From Penelope pileata (lineage: Eukaryota > Chordata > Aves > Galliformes > Cracidae), in contig WBMW01003210.1 of NCBI GenBank assembly GCA_013396635.1, positions 209,882 through 273,881 of the forward strand: a stretch of 64,000 nucleotides of DNA, given 5' to 3'. The notes below the pieces were generated by a model. It ran no database searches, was not told where the DNA came from, and saw only the letters and a list, made by a program, of their open reading frames with translations. Both the position numbers and the translations under genes were made by a program. Positions 59,805 through 64,000 of the stretch are shown piece by piece; the stretch's first letter is position 1, and every line of letters begins with the position of its first letter.

Positions 59805-60893
59805 AGTCTACAGAACGTGGAAAAGGCATTTGGCCACTTGCGAGGAATATAGGAACATTGTCAGGGCATGCAGAAATGCCGCAAGGAAAGCTAAGGCCCT
59901 CTTGTTATTAAATCTATCAAGAGAGGTCAAGGACAAGAAGAAAGGCTTCTTTAAGTATATCAATAGCAAAAGGAAGACTAGGGAAAATGCAGGTCCTCTG
60001 CTGAATGCGGTGAGTGCCCTGGTAACGGAGGATGCTAAGAAAGCAGAGTTACTGAATGCCTTCTCTGCTTCGGTCTTTACCACTAAGAAAAGACTGCCCC
60101 TCGGGAATCCCAGACCATGGAGACAAGAGAGAGAGAGTCTGGGGAAAGGAAGACTTCCCCTTGATCAAAGGGGACCTGGTCGGAGATTGTCTAGACAAAC
60201 AAAGCACACACAAACCCATGGGTCCTGTAACGGAAAAAGTCCCAAAACTCTTACGACTACACTATTTGTTTCATCTGGAGCTAGGATCTCTGCTGCACAT
60301 CATTTTCTGCTTCTTCAGCTCCTCCTTGTGCTGCTGTTTCTCTAACTGCTTTCTGATCTTCTTTCTCTTGTGTTGCTTTCTTCTTTGCCTGGCTGGCCCT
60401 TATCTAAGCCTGGGGCAACTTCCCCCCAGGTCCAGTCACAGGTGCAAGTGATCTACCAGTATTCCTCAGGCCAGCCATGCCCCTCCATCATGTGCTCAAT
60501 CATTAGTTCATGCTGTGATCAACTGTTTCCCTACAGGCCCCAGTGGGATGCATCTGCAAGTGCTGAGGGAGCTGGCAGAAGTGATTGTCAAACTGCTCTC
60601 TATCATCTTTGAATGGTCATGGAGAACAGGAAAGGTGCCTGACAAAAGCCAACGTCTACCTTGACTTCAGCAAGGCTTTTGACGCTGTCTCCCATAACAT
60701 CCTCACAGGTAAGCTTAGGAAGTGTGAGATAGATGGTTGGACAGTGAGGGGGATTGAGAACTTGCTGACTGGCAGAGCTCAGAGGTTTGTGATCAGAGGC
60801 ACAGAGTCTAGTTGGAGGCCTGTACATGTTATATGCCCTGTAGATAGTGGTGTTCCCCAGGGTTCAGTACTGGGTCCGGTCTTGTTCAACATA
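59805..60893 (+). mobile_element. CR1 LINE, sense, split by an LTR
   Basis: Begins in ORF2 upstream of the RT: the frame from 59830 reads MATCEEYRNIVRACRNAARK, then KGFFKYINSKRK and NAFSASVFTTK. An LTR (60226-60535) interrupts it at CCCATGGGTCC. It resumes with GGGATGCATCTGCAAGTGCT, has an internal deletion near 60640-60655, continues with YLDFSKAFDAVSHN and VPQGSVLGPVLFN, and stops at 60893, where an antisense CR1 begins. The reading frame is broken. Confidence 0.9.
60226..60535 (-). mobile_element. solo-LTR-like element, copy A2, inside CR1
   Basis: A 310-bp element with TGTAACGG at one end and CCCTACA at the other, homologous to copy A1 (2874-3179) in reverse orientation. It interrupts CR1 ORF2, so both borders are well defined. 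GGTCC (60221-60225) and GGCCC (60536-60540) look like a 5-bp target duplication with one change. These facts together support LTR-type integration. No coding sequence. Confidence 0.75.
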
Positions 60894-60969
60894 GAATCAT
60901 AGAATCATAGAAACACAAGGTTGAAAAGGACGTACAAGATCATCTAGTCCAACCATCTTCCTATCACTA

Positions 60970-61335
60970 TGTTCTGGTTTCAGCAGGCAGGCCGAGAAAC
61001 TCCACACAGCCTTTTGCTCACCCCCCTCCTCCTCCCAGCTGGGATGGGGGAGAGAATCGAGAAATAAAGTAGAACTTGGGGGTTGAGATAAAAACTATTT
61101 ACTAACAGAAAGAGGAAAATAGAGTAAAATAACAGTAATAATAATTATATACAAAACAAGTGATTGTACAAAGCAATCGCTCACCGACTGCGACCGATGC
61201 TCAGCCAATCCCCAAGCAAACGGGCCCTCCCAGCTCACTTCCCTTTCTTATATTACATGATGTCATATGGTATGGAATATTACTTTGGTCAGTTTGGGTC
61301 AGCTGCCCCATTCTTGTCCCCTCCCAGCTCCCTGT
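60970..61335 (-). mobile_element. LTR-like element, copy B3, truncated at the N
   Basis: Begins TGTTCTGGTTTCAGCAGGC and contains, in reverse complement, blocks shared with copies B1 and B2 (TTTGGGTCAGCTGCCC and the ATATGG-TATGG promoter block). It is cut off at the N, about 370 bp in, so the far end and its target duplication cannot be seen. Confidence 0.6.
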
Positions 61336-61336
61336 N
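61336..61336. other. unresolved base, probable assembly join
   Basis: A single N inside an LTR nested in CR1. The LTR stops short and the flanking CR1 skips an internal segment, so more than one base is probably missing here. Confidence 0.7.
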
Positions 61337-61444
61337 AGTGAGGGGCCCAAAACTGAACACAGTACTCGAGGTGCAGCCTCACCAGAGCTGAGTACAGGGG
61401 GATGATCACCTCCCTGCTCCTGCTGGCTACACTATTTCTCAATT

Positions 61445-61930
61445 CAAGAAAGACAGGCAATTTCTGAGAGTCCAGTGGAGGGCCACAATGATTATTAGGG
61501 ACATGGAGCATCCCCATATGAGGAATGGCTGCAAGTCTTGGCACTGTTCAGCCCGAAGAAGACAAGACAATGGGGGGATCTTGCTTACAAATTACTTACA
61601 AATATTTACAAATTACTTACAAATCACTTACACATAAGAGTAGGTGTCAAGAAATGTGACCAGGCTCTTTTCAGTGGTGCCCAGCAACAGGACAAGGGGC
61701 AATGGGCACAAACTGGAACAGAGGAAGTTTCATCTGAACATGAGGAAAATATTTACGTTGAAGGTGATAGAGCACTGGAACTGGCTGCCCAGAGAGGTTG
61801 TGGAGTCTCCTTCTCTGGTGATATTCAAAACCCACCTGGATGCTTTCCAGTGCAACCTACTGTAGGAAACCTGCTTTAGCAGGGGGGTTGGACTAGACGA
61901 TGTTGGACTAGAGGTTCCTTTCCAATCCCT
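61445..61930 (+). mobile_element. CR1 LINE 3' fragment, sense (CR1-F-like)
   Basis: Contains CCAGTGGAGGGCCACAATGA, the CAGTGGTGCCCAGCAACAGG block and CTGCCCAGAGAGGTTGTGG. It ends at about 61930, directly before an antisense CR1. An 11-bp tandem array (61584-61632) has expanded inside it. The frame is broken. Confidence 0.9.
61584..61632. repeat. 11-bp tandem array inside CR1
   Basis: About four and a half copies of CTTACAAATTA-like units (one is 10 bp). They replace the part of CR1 ORF2 that normally encodes the YKYLK region. Confidence 0.85.
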
Positions 61931-61932
61931 AT

Positions 61933-63033
61933 CACAGAATCACAGAATTGTAGGGGTTGGAAGGGACCTCAAGAGATCGTCAAGTCCAACCCCCTGCCAA
62001 AGCAGGTTCCCTACAGCAGGTTGCACAGGTAGGCATCCAGGCGAGTCTTGAATATCTCCAGGGAAGGAGACTCCACAACCTCCCTGGGCAGCCTGTTCCA
62101 GTGCTCCGTCACCCGCACTGTGAAGAAGTTCTTCCACATATTGGTGCAGAACTTCCTGTGCTCCAGTTTAAGGCCATTTCGCCTCGTTCTGTCCCCAAAC
62201 ACCACTGAAAAGAGATTGGCCACGTCTCTTTGCCTCCTACACTTTAGATATTTATAGACATTAATAATATCCCCTCTCAGCCTTCTTTTATCAAGGCTGA
62301 ACAAACCCACATTATCGAGCCTCTCCTCATAAGGGAGATGCTCCAGGCCCTTTATCATCTCTGTGGCCCTCCGTAGGACTCTTTCCAGGAGGTCCCTGTC
62401 TTTCTTATACAGGGGAGCCCAGAAATGGACACAGTACTCCAGCTGAGGCCTGACCAGGGCAGAGTAGAGGGAGAGGATCACTTCCCTCGACCTGCTGGCA
62501 ATGCTCTTTTTAATGCACCCCAGGATCCCGTTGGCCTTCTTGGCCACCAGGGCACACTGCTGGCTCATGGCCAACCTGTTGTCCACCAGGACCCCCCGGT
62601 CCCTCTCTGCAGAGCTCCTCTCCAGCAGGTCATCCCCCAGCCTGTACTGGTGCATGCAGCTATTCCTCCCCAGGTGCAAGACTCTACACTTGCTTTTGTT
62701 GAACCTCATCAGGTTCCTCTCTGCCCAACTCTCCAGCCCGTCCAAGTCTTGCTGAATGGCAGCACAGCCTTCTGGCGTGTCAGCCACTCCTCCCAGCTTT
62801 GTATCATCAGCAAACTTGCTGAGGGTGAACACTATCCCCTCATGAAGGTCATTGATGAAGATATTAAACAAGACCGGACCTGGCACTGACCCCTGGGGAA
62901 CACTGCTAGTTACAGGTCTCCTACTGGGCTCTGCACCACTGATCACTACCCTCTGAGCTGTCAGTCAGCCAGTTCTCAACCCATCTCACCATCCATTCAT
63001 CACCACCCACACTTCCTCAGCTTCATTATCAGG
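61933..63033 (-). mobile_element. CR1 LINE (CR1-F-like), antisense, with 311-codon ORF2 remnant
   Basis: The 3' tail lies at 61933 (CACAGAATCACAGAATTG) and the copy runs to about 63033, where it is 5'-truncated. An uninterrupted frame, 62946 to 62011, encodes the C-terminal part of CR1 ORF2: the RT block VPQGSVPGPVLFN, the catalytic FADD at 62814-62803, then RVLHLGRN, LEYCVHFWAPLYKKDRDLLE, RRLRGDIINVYKYLK and the terminal WNRLPREVVESPSLEIFKT. Its intact frame shows that it is the youngest CR1 here. It lacks the endonuclease and the N-terminal RT half, so it cannot move itself. Confidence 0.95.
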
Positions 63034-63420
63034 ATGTCAATTGGGCCTCAGTGGCTGTGGGGAGACGACAGGCTCCGGAGCCAGGTAGGGACCAAGAGCC
63101 TCACCAGCTGTCGCCATGTTCCTCATTATAGTCAGCCACACCAAGAAGCACCCCAGCCTGATCCCTCTGTTTTTGATCATCGGGTCTGGAGGCATTGGTG
63201 CAGCTTTCTATGTCATGTGTTTGGCAGTGTTCAACCCTGATTTCATCCGAGACAAGAACAATAATCCAGAACCTTAGAATAAACTGGCTCCCAGTGACCA
63301 GTACAAGTTCTACTCCATTAACACCTATGATTGTTATTCTGTGACAACCCAGACCACCTTTTGTAGGAGTCAAAGGGAATTAGCATTTTAATCTGGATTG
63401 GGGGTGCGCTTCTGAAGTGA
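63034..63420 (+). pseudogene. NDUFA4: NDUFA4 processed pseudogene (intronless retrocopy)
   Basis: From ATG 63116 the frame reads MFLIIVSHTKKHPSLIPLF, then IIGSGGIGAAFYVMCLAVFN and PDFIRDKNNNPEP. A TAG (63275-63277, codon 54) replaces the family's conserved Trp. The frame then continues NKLAPSDQYKFYSIN before diverging, with a probable frameshift near the C-terminus where RPxF would be expected. NDUFA4 is a small inner-membrane protein of about 81 residues, now regarded as a cytochrome c oxidase subunit, with one membrane helix; the helix region is visible. The normal gene has several introns, but here the homology is continuous, which indicates reverse-transcribed mRNA. The 5' border (about 63034, against the CR1) and the 3' border are approximate, and no poly(A) tail is evident. 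It resembles NDUFA4 more than NDUFA4L2. Confidence 0.85.
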
Positions 63421-64000
63421 ATCCTGATCATATTAATTTAATGCTCTTCAGTTCTCATCCTGGGGCATTCTCAAAACTTACTAGTTTAACAACATTCAGA
63501 TGTAACTAAATCAGAATTTGCACTCCAGGACTAACCCAAATATGTTGCCTCTGCTAATATGTGTACTGGCCACGTGACCGAACTTAGAGCTACTCCAAAG
63601 TAAAAAGTGTGTAGCCTAATCTTTTTGACTCTAATCTTTCTCCACAAGGTCATCCAGCAGAATCAACTACCCTTTTGCCAGCTTCTTTATCAGGCTTCCA
63701 GGACTCACACTCCTGGTAACATGGTTACTTCAAAAGGAACAAAGAACTCTTATTTACAATGTCCCTTTGAATTAGAGTCAGGTTATTCCTCGTTTCCTCC
63801 ACTTTCCAAGCAATCATGCTCGGTTCCCATTGCTTTAATTTTTAACTACAACCTGACAATGCTTCAGGTCTGGGAAACCTGCAGGTAGTCTGCACAATTA
63901 AATTCTCACGGTTAAAGAGGATGTACTAGAGCTGGTCCATTATATAAAAGCCTAGGAGAGAGACCTACAGAAATATGATGAAATGTAGCATGTTTTGCTT
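63421..64000. other. pseudogene 3' region and flank
   Basis: May begin with NDUFA4-derived 3' UTR (to roughly 63600), but I cannot verify that by eye. No other feature is recognised before the window ends. Confidence 0.4.

Larger units (their letters stand above)
60894..61430 (-). mobile_element. CR1 LINE, antisense, interrupted by LTR and N
   Basis: The 3' tail (ATAGAATCATAGAATCATAG, then AGGTTGAAAAGGACG) occupies 60894-60969. An LTR follows to 61335, then the N at 61336. After the N comes antisense CR1 from further inside ORF2 (CCCAAAACTGAACACAGTAC, CTGAGTACAGGGGGATGATC) up to about 61430. The CR1 segment expected between the two parts is missing. Confidence 0.8.

Noticed and set aside
59830..60345. 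171-codon frame as a host gene
   Set aside because: The first part is CR1 ORF2; the second part is out-of-context translation across the LTR insertion.
62425..62889. 154-codon plus-strand frame
   Set aside because: It is antisense to the intact CR1 ORF2 frame at 62011-62946.
63101..63373. 90-codon minus-strand frame
   Set aside because: It is the antisense shadow of the NDUFA4 retrocopy on the plus strand.
1..64000. CRISPR arrays, bacterial operons, tRNA or rRNA genes, intact retroviral genes
   Set aside because: None were seen; the interspersed repeats are CR1, LTR-like and mariner elements, and the only host coding sequences are the CNTN6 exons and the NDUFA4 pseudogene.

Overview
The window looks like nuclear DNA of a bird, most likely a galliform (chicken/turkey type). 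The evidence is an AT-rich vertebrate intron/exon layout, at least fourteen fragments of the avian LINE CR1 in both orientations, solo-LTR-like insertions, a mariner relic, and no bacterial or viral gene organisation. The genus is an inference.

Positions 1-33132 hold the 3' part of one gene on the + strand. Seven exons (7225-7295, 10422-10656, 19586-19695, 28704-28890, 29337-29449, 31399-31567, 33029-33132) join in frame, with GT/AG borders and alternating phase 1 / phase 0 introns. They encode about 329 residues: three fibronectin type III domains and a GPI-anchor tail. I recognise this as the C-terminal third of contactin-6 (CNTN6, NB-3), a GPI-anchored neural adhesion protein. The first FN3 domain and the Ig domains lie upstream of the window. 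The long introns are mostly unrecognised AT-rich DNA with a few repeats.

From 33133 to about 57000 lies the CNTN6 3' UTR and gene-poor flanking DNA with scattered CR1 copies. The largest is a 1.6 kb sense copy at about 43230-44880 that still shows reverse transcriptase motifs. In mammals the next gene in this direction is CNTN4; I saw no CNTN4 exon here.

From about 59800 to 63030 there is a dense nest of CR1 pieces in alternating orientation, interrupted by two LTRs and by a single N at 61336 that looks like an assembly join. The last CR1 copy (about 61933-63033, minus strand) keeps a 311-codon uninterrupted reading frame for the C-terminal part of CR1 ORF2. It abuts an intronless, stop-containing copy of NDUFA4 (ATG at 63116), a processed pseudogene, which is an uncommon find in a bird.

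The observations most worth checking are the NDUFA4 retrocopy, and an LTR at 30820-31377 that ends 21 nt before a CNTN6 exon and carries a sense-oriented CRE/TATA-like promoter. I found no previously undescribed gene system.
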